Shown here: positions 1-7,951 of the stretch, piece after piece | How positions within the stretch are numbered: position 1 is the first letter of the stretch | Layout: the number at the start of each line of letters is the position of its first letter | Assembly: GCA_037133915.1 (NCBI GenBank) | Contig: JBAXND010000025.1 | Span: 1-58,166 of the forward strand | DNA: 58,166 bases | Source: Bacteroidota bacterium | Lineage (GTDB): Bacteria > Bacteroidota > Bacteroidia > Bacteroidales > CAIWKO01 | Direction: 5' to 3' | Position numbers and translations under genes: made by a program | The notes under the pieces: model-generated | Told to the model about the DNA's origin: nothing | Database searches by the model: none | What the model saw: the letters and a program-made list of their open reading frames with translations, nothing else

Positions 1-1813
1 CCTGAGCTGAACCAACAGCTGTTGCTGATAAAGCAGCAGGATTTGAAATTACAATCGGAGCCAATGAAGTAAATGTACATGCTTTCGAGTCTTTAACTAC
101 TAATGTGTAACTTCCGGCTGAAAGGCCATTGAACACATTTGATGACTGAGCAGCACCTCCGTTTAAAGAATATGTATAAGGTCCGGTTCCTCCGCTTGCT
201 GATACAGTTATTGAAGCATCACTCCCATTGTGGCAGCTGACCTGTGATGAACCGCTTGCTGTTGCTGTAACTGCTGAAGGATTATTAATTGTTATTGAAG
301 CGCTGCTTAATGCACAACTATTAGTATCCTTTACAGAAACTATATATGATCCGGCAGAAAGACTTGGGAAAACATTTGAAAGCTGATAAGGTCCACCATT
401 TAATGAATATCGGTAGGGCAATGTGCCACCCGTAGCGGTTACGGTAATGACGCCATTATTAGCATTATTGCAACTGATATCAGTTGCAGCAGTAGTAAAT
501 GTAAAATGGTCGTGTAAAGTAAGAGTTTTGATAATCGTATTCTGATTACACGGACAGCCATTCCCAATTGATATCGTCAATGTTTCGGCGCCTTCGGCTA
601 TAGCATCAGAAATAATAGAATACGGTATTGTAACCGAGTTAACATTTGCCGGGATGGTTACTGAACCTGTCGGAAAAGTATAATCAGCAGCAGTTGACGA
701 GCCTGAAAGCGTATAATTAATAGTAAGTGGTGTTGCATTACTTCCGCCATTACGAGCAAAAACAAAATTATAATTACAACCTTCATAAACATCATCGGTT
801 GCATGATTGTTTAAATCAAAATTTGTCATCGTAACCGGATTGGAAGTAAAGCTCTTTCCTTCTATAAAAACACCGGAATCCCATTTTTTATCAGACACAT
901 CGGCGATTGCTAGCTTAATATGATAAGTCTGACATGGAGTAACTGTCCACCTGGCTGTTAAAACTACAGTATATCCGTCATATTCAATAGCTGTTCCGCC
1001 AGTATTATCAATATAATAGCTGGCATTTTTATCAGGGCACGTTGAAGGGTTGTGACTTGATTCAACCGTTTGATTCCATCCATTAATATGTATATTATTA
1101 ATAGTAACGGCAGTAACATTATCCGGTAACAAAGCAATATTTTTTGCATTGTTGCTAAATCCTTGCCCACCGGCAATACCGGGACCGCTTAAAAGAAATG
1201 CGAACACATCATTAAATTTGCTGCATGCCCATTCGGGATATTCTTCTGAAGCGAAAACATATTTAAACTCCACGGTATTACTTGCAGGAATAAAATCAAA
1301 TTCTAATACAGATGCATCCATTGTTGAATTTGCACCGGTAATAATATTTAAGTCGGCATCACCTGCAGTGCCAAGTTCAGTAGTCCGGTTTGTGTATGTG
1401 TTAGGACCTGCAGCATTGGTTACATTCCCGGTAGCCAGCAAAATACCGCTACTCAGAGGAAATCCGGAGCCGTTAGCACTAAATGAGCCCAAGGCCGCTT
1501 GGCTTCCGGTATAAACAACATTAGAAGCCTGCAAACAGCCTGATACCAAGACATTTTGGACAAGGGTTGTTGGCGTATAAGGGGTGCTTCCAATCGGTGT
1601 GACAGAGATTGCAGGAATTGCTTTCATTTGATTCTGCCCCTGTTGCGAGGATTTATCTGCATTACCGTTCGGACTATTAACCCTAATAGTATTGAAGATA
1701 TCTCTACCGGTAACTGCTTCCACATTTGTCTGAACCGGAATCTGTGCGAACGACTGGAATATCGTCAAGAGACTAATGAAAGTCGCCAGAAAAAAGTATG
1801 TTATTGATTTCAT
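1..1813 (-). CDS. choice-of-anchor L / SprB-repeat surface protein, C-terminus outside window
   Basis: This minus-strand reading frame starts at 1813 and is still open at base 1, so about 604 N-terminal residues are visible. The start gives a clear signal peptide ([24 protein letters not shown]). Residues of roughly 85-290 match the choice-of-anchor L domain: an [11 protein letters not shown] stretch and a [30 protein letters not shown] region, then FLLSGPG. After a linker come SprB-type repeats with GGTxPYxYSLNGG and FxxLSAGSYxxxVKD signatures, at least two by the left edge. Family knowledge: such proteins are exported by T9SS, carry the sorting domain at the far C-terminus (missing here), and act as adhesins or gliding-associated filaments. 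The exact role is inferred. An upstream promoter and leader hairpin are listed separately. Confidence 0.85.
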   Translation of the reverse strand, partial: MKSITYFFLATFISLLTIFQSFAQIPVQTNVEAVTGRDIFNTIRVNSPNGNADKSSQQGQNQMKAIPAISVTPIGSTPYTPTTLVQNVLVSGCLQASNVVYTGSQAALGSFSANGSGFPLSSGILLATGNVTNAAGPNTYTNRTTELGTAGDADLNIITGANSTMDASVLEFDFIPASNTVEFKYVFASEEYPEWACSKFNDVFAFLLSGPGIAGGQGFSNNAKNIALLPDNVTAVTINNIHINGWNQTVESSHNPSTCPDKNASYYIDNTGGTAIEYDGYTVVLTARWTVTPCQTYHIKLAIADVSDKKWDSGVFIEGKSFTSNPVTMTNFDLNNHATDDVYEGCNYNFVFARNGGSNATPLTINYTLSGSSTAADYTFPTGSVTIPANVNSVTIPYSIISDAIAEGAETLTISIGNGCPCNQNTIIKTLTLHDHFTFTTAATDISCNNANNGVITVTATGGTLPYRYSLNGGPYQLSNVFPSLSAGSYIVSVKDTNSCALSSASITINNPSAVTATASGSSQVSCHNGSDASITVSASGGTGPYTYSLNGGAAQSSNVFNGLSAGSYTLVVKDSKACTFTSLAPIVISNPAALSATAVGSAQ

Positions 1814-1886
1814 GTTGGATAATTTTAAATTGATACTGCTAATAAATAATGCTTATTTGGAATGTTTCTAAATTGTAAATTTGAGC

Positions 1887-1920
1887 AAAAAAAAATCATG
1901 CCCGGCGTCCGGCCGTCATG
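1887..1920 (-). terminator. terminator-like hairpin in the leader of the surface-protein gene
   Basis: Read on the minus strand, the segment is CATG-A-CGGC, loop CGGAC, GCCG-GG-CATG, then one A and nine T residues (A-run 1887-1895 on the plus strand). This is a GC-rich stem of 4+4 pairs with a small internal loop and a U-tract, in otherwise AT-rich DNA. It lies about 75 bases upstream of the start codon at 1813 and about 110 bases downstream of the predicted transcription start. It could be an attenuator or the end of a short leader RNA. Confidence 0.5.
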
Positions 1921-2012
1921 AAATTGAACATCTCAATGCTAGTGACTTTATAATGTAAATTATGACGTATTAGATTATTCATCTTCCTATGCGTTTTTTA
2001 TTTTTATTTAGA

Positions 2013-2043
2013 CAAAATTAAGATAGTAATTACTTCCACACAA
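2013..2043 (-). promoter_or_regulatory. Bacteroidota-type promoter of the surface-protein gene
   Basis: On the minus strand there is a TTG (2043-2041), a 20-base spacer, then TAATTTTG (2020-2013), matching the phylum consensus TTG / TAnnTTTG with its usual spacing of about 19-20. The predicted transcript would start near 2006 and have a leader of about 190 bases containing the hairpin at 1887-1920. Confidence 0.5.
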
Positions 2044-2300
2044 GAACTTTAACATATTTATTTTTTTCATCGCCGTATAGTTTTGTTTTATAGTCTGTTA
2101 GACACATACATTATATATTATTAATTGTAAATTTTCAAGTATATTTCTACGTTTTTTTGCTCTTATTTCCGAAAAACAATTCATCGTTTTTACCTTTTAA
2201 GCGAATATTCTTCATTTCAATATGTTTAATGCCGGCAGCTTGACAATTATCATTGCGGATTTTGGAGTATTTCTTCGTATTTTTATAGAAATTAGATTTC

Positions 2301-2885
2301 ATGAATATCTCGGCAGCAATTCTTGCAGGCGGAAAAGGGTCACGCATGGGCAATATACGCAAGGAGTTTATTTCCTTTGAAGGAACAACTCTTTTGGGTC
2401 GTATGTTCGAAGTACTTAGGCCTGTATTTGCAGAAATACTGCTGGTTTCCAACGAGGACCAAAAACTCTATAATGGCTTTGGAATAGACAAGATAGTTCC
2501 GGATACCTTCCCCGGAAAGGGGCCGCTTGCCGGAATACATGCGGCATTGATAAACACCACCGGGTATGTTTTTATTTTTGCATGCGACCTTCCGAAGCTG
2601 GATATTGCATTCATCCTGCAACAGATTCGGCAATTGCATGCCGGACAGGATGCGCTCGTTCCCCGTCATAAAAATGGCATAGAACCACTCCACGCTATCT
2701 ATAGTCAATCATGCGTTGAACCGGCAGCAAAAGTGCTGTCGCAAAATAACCACCCCGCAATTCGTGAAATGCTGGATTTGGTAAATACCAGATATTGGGA
2801 CATTCCTAAAAACGATAGCTTTGCAAATATCAATTCCATCGATGACCTCACAAAATGGGAGCGCAGGATGATACCAAAACAATAA
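2301..2885 (+). CDS. mobA: MobA: molybdenum cofactor guanylyltransferase
   Basis: The 194-residue protein is a typical-length MobA. This cytoplasmic enzyme attaches GMP to molybdopterin, making the guanine dinucleotide cofactor used by formate dehydrogenases. Visible signatures are the nucleotide-binding loop LAGGKGSRMG with a following Lys (residues 8-21), GPLAGI (74-79), the metal-binding ACDLP (94-98), PLHAIYS in the middle and a FANINSIDDL end motif, all usual for the family. It begins an operon: the next gene starts 3 bases after its stop, and the operon encodes a molybdo- or tungsto-enzyme that needs exactly this cofactor. The start at 2301 keeps the N-terminal beta-strand directly before the loop. 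Confidence 0.92.
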   Translation: MNISAAILAGGKGSRMGNIRKEFISFEGTTLLGRMFEVLRPVFAEILLVSNEDQKLYNGFGIDKIVPDTFPGKGPLAGIHAALINTTGYVFIFACDLPKLDIAFILQQIRQLHAGQDALVPRHKNGIEPLHAIYSQSCVEPAAKVLSQNNHPAIREMLDLVNTRYWDIPKNDSFANINSIDDLTKWERRMIPKQ

Positions 2886-2888
2886 CAC

Positions 2889-3341
2889 ATGCGAAAAACC
2901 GATGAAATTCTTCTGAAATATCCTAAAGATAAGCAATACCTTATTGCTATTCTTCATGAAATAAAAGAAGCCGAACCCGACAAATACATAAGTGAAAAAG
3001 CATTAGAGGCAGTTGCTCAATATTTAAAAATAAACAAAGGCGTTGTTTATGGTGTGGCAAGCTATTACAGTATGTTCTCGCTAAAACCGTCACAGCCGAA
3101 TACGCTTAATATCTGCTGTTCGCCGGTTTGTGCACATGCAGGTGCCGATGAACTTTATGATGCAATAACTTCTGACAATAATTTAAAAAACAACATGGAG
3201 GTCGCTATTGGCAGATGCGAGTGTCTCGGACTTTGCGCTGAAGCGCCTGCAGCAGCATTAAATAATGAACCAATCGCTGGTCTCACGACCGATAACGTAC
3301 ATGAAAAAATTATTTCTGTTTTAAAAAGTGAAGGCGTATGA
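2889..3341 (+). CDS. NADH-linked formate dehydrogenase small subunit, NuoE/HndA/FdsG-like [2Fe-2S] protein
   Basis: The 150-residue protein belongs to the thioredoxin-like [2Fe-2S] ferredoxin family (NuoE, HndA, FdsG). An N-terminal helical part (KALEAVAQYLKINKGVVYGVASYYSMF, residues about 37-63, described here by its ends KALEAV and YYSMF) precedes the cluster fold. Ligands fit Cys76/77-x-Cys81 and Cys112-x3-Cys116 (CCSPVC and CLGLC). Its role is to pass electrons between the FMN subunit and the other clusters. The stop codon overlaps the next start as ATGA at 3338-3341, so the two subunits are translationally coupled. On its own it could belong to a hydrogenase or complex I, but the downstream catalytic subunit makes formate dehydrogenase the best assignment. 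Confidence 0.88.
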   Translation: MRKTDEILLKYPKDKQYLIAILHEIKEAEPDKYISEKALEAVAQYLKINKGVVYGVASYYSMFSLKPSQPNTLNICCSPVCAHAGADELYDAITSDNNLKNNMEVAIGRCECLGLCAEAPAAALNNEPIAGLTTDNVHEKIISVLKSEGV

Positions 3342-4582
3342 TCAGTGAGACAAAGTTACTCACGGCAATCAACGGAACGATTGATCCGCTCAGCATCACA
3401 GACTACATCAACGCAGGTGGCTATACGGCACTTTCAAAGGCTTTGCACATGAAGCCCGAAGATATTATTGAAGAAATTAAAAAATCGGGATTGCGTGGCC
3501 GCGGAGGAGCAGGTTTTCCTACATGGATTAAGCTACAAGCCGTTCGAAATGCGACATCAGTAAAAAATAAATTCATTGTTTGCAACGCAGACGAAGGCGA
3601 ACCCGGTACTTTCAAGGATAAAAAATTGATGGAGCAAAATCCTCATCAACTTATTGAAGGCATCATAATAGCGGCACTTGCCACAAATTCAAACAGAGGA
3701 TTCATCTATGTGAGAGGCGAATACGGCGAATCTATCAACAAACTAAAAACAGCCATTAATCAGGCAACGCAACACGCTTTTCTCGGTCAAAGTATATCAG
3801 GAAGTTCATTCAATTTCAATCTGGAAGTGATGCCGGGGGCGGGTTCATACCTGTGCGGCGAAGAATTTACGTTGCTTGAATCACTTGAAGGAAAACGCGG
3901 AAACCCAAGAATTAAACCGCCCTTCCCTGCCGAAAAAGGTCTTTGGCAGGAACCCACGCTGGTAAATAATGTTGAAACACTTTCTAACCTTCCGCATATT
4001 ATAAATAATGGTTCAGCATTTTTCGCTTCTATGGGAACTGAAAAATCGAAAGGAACAAAATTGGTTTGCCTTAGCGGAGATATCGTAAAACCGGGCGTTT
4101 ATGAAGTTGAAATGGGCTGCACCTTAAACGAAATCATAATAGGACTCGGTGGTGGATTGAAAAATAATGAAGCGGTAAGTGCAGTATTGCTGGGCGGTGC
4201 TGCAGGAACATTTGCAAACGCTTCCCAGCTCGATGTTTTGTTGTGCTATGACAAACTGCTGGAGCAAAATCTAACCTTAGGGTCAGGAGCAATTATTGTT
4301 TTCGGTTCAACTGTTTCATTAGAAAAAATAATAGCGTCCATACTTCGGTTTTTCAAACATGAATCGTGCGGAAAGTGTGTCCCGTGCCGAATTGGCACGT
4401 ACCATCTTTCGCGAGAATGGGAAAATTCTTTCGGTCAAACCAAAGAAGAAAAAAAACGGCTGCTAGAAGTTCTCACAACCAAAGCAAAACACATTGCTGC
4501 AACTTCTCTATGCCCATTGGGACAGTCGCCGGTACTGCCGCTTGCATCAGCACTCCGGAATGTTGCAGACCTACTTGTTTAA
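3338..4582 (+). CDS. NADH-linked formate dehydrogenase flavin subunit, NuoF/HndC/FdsB-like
   Basis: The 414-residue protein is the NADH- and FMN-binding subunit. Family motifs are in order: GLRGRGGAGFPT (about 51-62, NADH/FMN site), NADEGEPGTFKD (83-94, FMN), a SLBB-like segment, and a C-terminal [4Fe-4S] domain with Cys344, Cys347, Cys350 (ESCGKCVPCRIG) and Cys392 (SLCPLG). It lacks extra ferredoxin domains at the C-terminus and a thioredoxin domain at the N-terminus, so it resembles the short FdsB/NuoF form more than the long HndC form. It exchanges electrons with NAD(H). It overlaps the preceding gene by four bases and is followed 16 bases later by the catalytic subunit. Confidence 0.92.
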   Translation: MISETKLLTAINGTIDPLSITDYINAGGYTALSKALHMKPEDIIEEIKKSGLRGRGGAGFPTWIKLQAVRNATSVKNKFIVCNADEGEPGTFKDKKLMEQNPHQLIEGIIIAALATNSNRGFIYVRGEYGESINKLKTAINQATQHAFLGQSISGSSFNFNLEVMPGAGSYLCGEEFTLLESLEGKRGNPRIKPPFPAEKGLWQEPTLVNNVETLSNLPHIINNGSAFFASMGTEKSKGTKLVCLSGDIVKPGVYEVEMGCTLNEIIIGLGGGLKNNEAVSAVLLGGAAGTFANASQLDVLLCYDKLLEQNLTLGSGAIIVFGSTVSLEKIIASILRFFKHESCGKCVPCRIGTYHLSREWENSFGQTKEEKKRLLEVLTTKAKHIAATSLCPLGQSPVLPLASALRNVADLLV

Positions 4583-4598
4583 AATTAGAATTTCAAAA

Positions 4599-7322
4599 AT
4601 GAAAACGGTAAAATTTACTATAGACGGAAAAATAATTGAAGCCGAAGAAGGGCAAAACCTTTTAACCGTTGCCCGTAAAAACGGTTTTGATATTCCGGGT
4701 TTGTGCTATCATCCGAGACTCAGCCCAACAGCCGCCTGCAGGCTTTGCTGTGTGAAAGTTGAGAATACCCGCGGTCTTGTAATGTCCTGCACACATGCAG
4801 TTAAAGAAGGCATGAATATTACCGCTTTTGATGCTGAACTCGAAGAATCGCGCCGCAACAACCTTGACATGCTTTTGTCAGAACATAATGAAGAAACAGA
4901 CCACTCATTCTACGATGAGTTGCGCCCTCTAACAGAGCGATACGGTCTGTCGGATATAAAAAACAGGAAGTATGTATCCGTTTATGAAACCATCGATTTT
5001 CCGATAGATGCAACAAGTCCTGCACTCATGTATGATGCCGGTAAATGCATCAAATGCTTCAGATGCATCAAGGCATGTGATGAAATTCAGGGTAAGGAAG
5101 TACTTTCGATGGCTGACCGCGGCATTCATTCTTATGTAGTTGCCGGATTCAACAACTGGGGGGCATCAGAATGTGACGGCTGTGGTGAGTGTATCCAACT
5201 TTGCCCAACCGGCGCCATCGTAGAAAAGCCACATCGCGGCGAATTCAACATCAACAAAATCGATAAAAAAGTAAGAACAACCTGCCCTTACTGCGGTGTT
5301 GGGTGCCAACTTGAATTGTGGATCAGCGATGGTAAAATTGTACGTGCCACCGGAGTAGAAGGCGTAATGCCCAATGATGGCAGGCTTTGCGTAAAAGGCA
5401 GATTCGGATATGAATATATTCACAGTGGAGAACGACTCACTACTCCACTAATCCGCAGGAACGGGACATTTGAAAAAGCAAGCTGGGATGAAGCTCTTGC
5501 ACTCATCGCAGAAAGGCTGAATACTATTAAGAATAATTATGGTAATGATGCATTGGCAGGATATGCATCGGCAAAAGCCACCAATGAAGACAATTATATC
5601 TTTCAAAAATTCATTCGAATTGCTTTTGGAACAAACAACGTAGATTATTGCACGCGGCTTTGCCACGCCTCTACCGTAACGGCGATGATAAAATCAATTG
5701 GCGATGGTGCTGGCAGCAACAGTATTCAGGATTTTGAAAGCGCCGATTGCCTTTTTGTAACAGGCAACAATATCATTGAAACCCATCCTGTAACTGCAAC
5801 TTACATCAAACGCGGTGTAAAAAATGGTCAACGCATTATTATTGTTGACCCGAAAAAAACGCCGCTTGTCAAATACGCTGAACTGTGGTTGCAGCCGAAA
5901 CTCGGCACAGACGTGGCATTGCTGAACGGAATCATTCGGGAGATTATAGTGCTCGGGCGCATCGATAAAACATTTATTGAGAACCGAGTTGACGGCGGTA
6001 TGGAAGCATTCGACCTTCTTAAAGAATTGACAGAAAAATATACAGGCGCGTACACCGAAGAAATAACAGGCGTTTCAGCAGACAAAATAAAACTTGCAGC
6101 CGAAATTTATTCCTCAGCAAAAAATCCCATCATAGCCACAGGCATGGGAATGAGCCAGCAGGTAACGGGAACGCACAATGTTTTCAGTTTGATAAACATG
6201 ATTCTTATCACCGGAAACATTGGCAGGGTTGGTGCAGGAATTAATCCACCCCGGGGACAAAACAACGTACAAGGCGCCACGGACGTGGGTTGCACACCAG
6301 CTTTTTATCCCGGTTATATCCCTATGCTGAATGAAGAAAACAGGAAACGTGTTGCTGCGCTGTGGAATATTTCGCCTGAAATGTTAAGTTCAAAGCCGGG
6401 TCTTACAACTGTTGAAATTGTGCAGGCGGCTCATAGTGGCGATTTGAAAGGACTATATATCATGGGAGAAAATCCGATGGTTTCTGATCCAAACCTCAAC
6501 CACACAAAAGAAGGTTTTGAAAAACTTGATTTTATCGTCGTACAGGATATTTTCTTTACCGAAACCGCTGCACTTGCCGACGTCGTTTTACCTGCCGCGG
6601 CATTTGCCGAAAAGAGCGGAACCTTTGTAAGCAGCGACAGGCGGGTGTTGCGTGTGCGAAAGGCCGTTGATGCGCCTGGAGAAGCACGTCAGGACTGGAA
6701 AATAATTTCAGAGGTTGCGAGCCGCATGGGAATTAGTATCGGCAGTTATAAAAATGAATCGGAAATTTTTGATGAAATTGGTAAAGCGGCACCGATATTC
6801 GGCGGCATCAGTTATGAACGGCTGGAACATGAAGAACTGCAATGGCCTTGTCCCGATAAGGAACATCCGGGAACACCCACACTGTATCTTGATGGGTTTA
6901 ACACCGAAAGCGGAAAAGCCAAATTATTCCCTGTAGACTATCATGAGCAAAACGAGCGCACATCCGAACGCTTTCCGTTTATGCTGAATACAGGTCGTAT
7001 ATTGTATCAATATCACACTTCAACGATGTCGCGAAAAGCGGAGGTGTTGAGGGCATTTGCGAATGAATCATATGTGTTAATGAATTCATCAGATGCGCTG
7101 AAGCGAGGATTTACAGATGGTGAATTGCTCGCAATTTATAACGGGCGGGGAGAAATTAATGTTAAGCTGAAGGTAAGTAATGATGTGCTTGAAGGCGAAT
7201 TATTTATGCCCTTCCATTTTCCCGAAGCACCGGTAAATGCTTTAACGCGAGATGAACTTGATGCCTTCTCTAAAATTGCACCGTTTAAATTATCGGCAGT
7301 AGGTGTAAAAAAGGCAGTATAA
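4599..7322 (+). CDS. fdhA: formate dehydrogenase catalytic (alpha) subunit, Mo/W-bis-MGD, Cys form
   Basis: The 907-residue protein oxidises formate to CO2, or the reverse. A longer frame opens at 4494 inside the previous gene, but the ATG at 4599, 16 bases after that stop, gives the normal ferredoxin N-terminus. Domains: [2Fe-2S] (Cys36, 47, 50, 64); a remnant of the His/Cys3 [4Fe-4S] domain in which His96 remains but its three Cys are absent; two [4Fe-4S] sites (Cys150/153/156/160 and 192/195/198/202); the molybdopterin oxidoreductase [4Fe-4S] motif (Cys229, 232, 236, 264); active-site Cys355-His356 in TRLCHAS, where selenocysteine enzymes carry Sec; and a C-terminal MGD-binding domain. There is no Tat signal, so it is cytoplasmic. 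With the two preceding subunits it should form an NAD-linked complex; electron bifurcation is possible but unproven. Confidence 0.93.
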   Translation: MKTVKFTIDGKIIEAEEGQNLLTVARKNGFDIPGLCYHPRLSPTAACRLCCVKVENTRGLVMSCTHAVKEGMNITAFDAELEESRRNNLDMLLSEHNEETDHSFYDELRPLTERYGLSDIKNRKYVSVYETIDFPIDATSPALMYDAGKCIKCFRCIKACDEIQGKEVLSMADRGIHSYVVAGFNNWGASECDGCGECIQLCPTGAIVEKPHRGEFNINKIDKKVRTTCPYCGVGCQLELWISDGKIVRATGVEGVMPNDGRLCVKGRFGYEYIHSGERLTTPLIRRNGTFEKASWDEALALIAERLNTIKNNYGNDALAGYASAKATNEDNYIFQKFIRIAFGTNNVDYCTRLCHASTVTAMIKSIGDGAGSNSIQDFESADCLFVTGNNIIETHPVTATYIKRGVKNGQRIIIVDPKKTPLVKYAELWLQPKLGTDVALLNGIIREIIVLGRIDKTFIENRVDGGMEAFDLLKELTEKYTGAYTEEITGVSADKIKLAAEIYSSAKNPIIATGMGMSQQVTGTHNVFSLINMILITGNIGRVGAGINPPRGQNNVQGATDVGCTPAFYPGYIPMLNEENRKRVAALWNISPEMLSSKPGLTTVEIVQAAHSGDLKGLYIMGENPMVSDPNLNHTKEGFEKLDFIVVQDIFFTETAALADVVLPAAAFAEKSGTFVSSDRRVLRVRKAVDAPGEARQDWKIISEVASRMGISIGSYKNESEIFDEIGKAAPIFGGISYERLEHEELQWPCPDKEHPGTPTLYLDGFNTESGKAKLFPVDYHEQNERTSERFPFMLNTGRILYQYHTSTMSRKAEVLRAFANESYVLMNSSDALKRGFTDGELLAIYNGRGEINVKLKVSNDVLEGELFMPFHFPEAPVNALTRDELDAFSKIAPFKLSAVGVKKAV

Positions 7323-7329
7323 AATGCGC

Positions 7330-7629
7330 TTACAAAAAGTTAAGCCAGCGGCTGAAATCCTGTTCGGTTCTGACAGCTTCGCGCCTGCTTCGTATTTCGG
7401 GCATTTTCTTTTTCTGAATAACAGCCCAATAGGTCATGTTGCTGCTTTTATCGGTAACCATAAAAGATAGCTGATCATCCGTATTTACCGGGAGTCTGTT
7501 AAGCGGCATAAAAACGATTCGACATCGTAAGTATTTTCTTATTTCCTTTCTCCAGGTTCCTTTGAGCACCTCGAAACGCTCTTCGCAATTTAAACTGTCG
7601 AGGTATTTAATGATAATCATGTCATCCAT
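7330..7629 (-). CDS. small hypothetical protein, 99 aa
   Basis: I do not recognise this protein. It is a soluble, basic 99-residue product with no signal peptide, membrane segment or Cys cluster; it has a beta-rich middle (RCRIVFMPLN, DQLSFMVTDK, MTYWAVIQKKK) and ends in a charged helix and FSRWLNFL. The gene is convergent with the formate dehydrogenase operon and its stop is 7 bases from that operon's stop, with no terminator between. Two starts are possible, at 7629 and three codons later. The tail-to-tail fit and plausible composition support a real gene, but no function can be given. Confidence 0.5.
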   Translation of the reverse strand: MDDMIIIKYLDSLNCEERFEVLKGTWRKEIRKYLRCRIVFMPLNRLPVNTDDQLSFMVTDKSSNMTYWAVIQKKKMPEIRSRREAVRTEQDFSRWLNFL

Positions 7630-7951
7630 AATCGCACATTTAGTATTGTAGTTAGTTCAGGAGTTTTAAAAGCCCGGATCATTTTTTCGGTTCATAACTC
7701 CGATCCATGATCCGGGAGCCTTTATTTTCTGAAGTCAATACAAAGGTGCGACAGAACGAATGCCTGATTCAAGGGTTAAAAAATAGTATTTCGCCTACCG
7801 AAACGGAGGGTTCATGGCAGGTTATTTGACTTATGCCGACGAGCATAATACTTCATATATTTGGTCGGAATGCTTGACAAATAATGAATTAGAGTTGTAT
7901 TGATTTTGATGCGTCAATCAGAGATTCTGATAATTTTTTCGCAAAGAGCAA
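7630..7951. other. intergenic region with one strong inverted repeat
   Basis: The 322 bases lie between two minus-strand genes: upstream of the small protein at 7330-7629 and downstream of the heme-protein gene. The only structure I see is the 10-bp inverted repeat at 7673-7716. No convincing TTG / TAnnTTTG promoter and no ORF of credible composition is present. Confidence 0.5.
7673..7716. repeat. perfect 10-bp inverted repeat, 24-base loop
   Basis: CCCGGATCAT (7673-7682) and ATGATCCGGG (7707-7716) are exact reverse complements separated by 24 bases. There is no U-tract directly after either arm, so it is not a textbook intrinsic terminator. It could be an mRNA 3'-end structure for the upstream minus-strand operon, or an operator near the small downstream gene. 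Confidence 0.55.

Larger units (their letters stand above)
1814..2300. other. divergent intergenic region between surface protein and mobA
   Basis: This 487-base AT-rich spacer separates two divergent genes. It holds a minus-strand promoter (2013-2043) and a terminator-like hairpin (1887-1920) in the leader of the surface-protein gene. I found no clear TTG / TAnnTTTG pair for mobA on the plus strand, and no riboswitch fold that I could recognise. No credible ORF lies here; a short minus-strand frame running into mobA is an antisense shadow. Confidence 0.6.

Noticed and set aside
1814..2300. Molybdenum-cofactor riboswitch upstream of mobA
   Set aside because: I could not find the conserved pairing pattern; the only strong hairpin in the spacer is on the other strand and belongs to the surface-protein leader.
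2889..4582. Hydrogenase or complex I subunits
   Set aside because: NuoE- and NuoF-like proteins are shared with those complexes, but the next gene has the formate dehydrogenase Cys-His active site and MGD domains, and no hydrogenase H-cluster motif is present.
4494..4598. Extended N-terminus of the formate dehydrogenase catalytic subunit
   Set aside because: Those 35 codons lie inside the preceding gene and add nothing to the ferredoxin fold; the ATG at 4599 is well placed.
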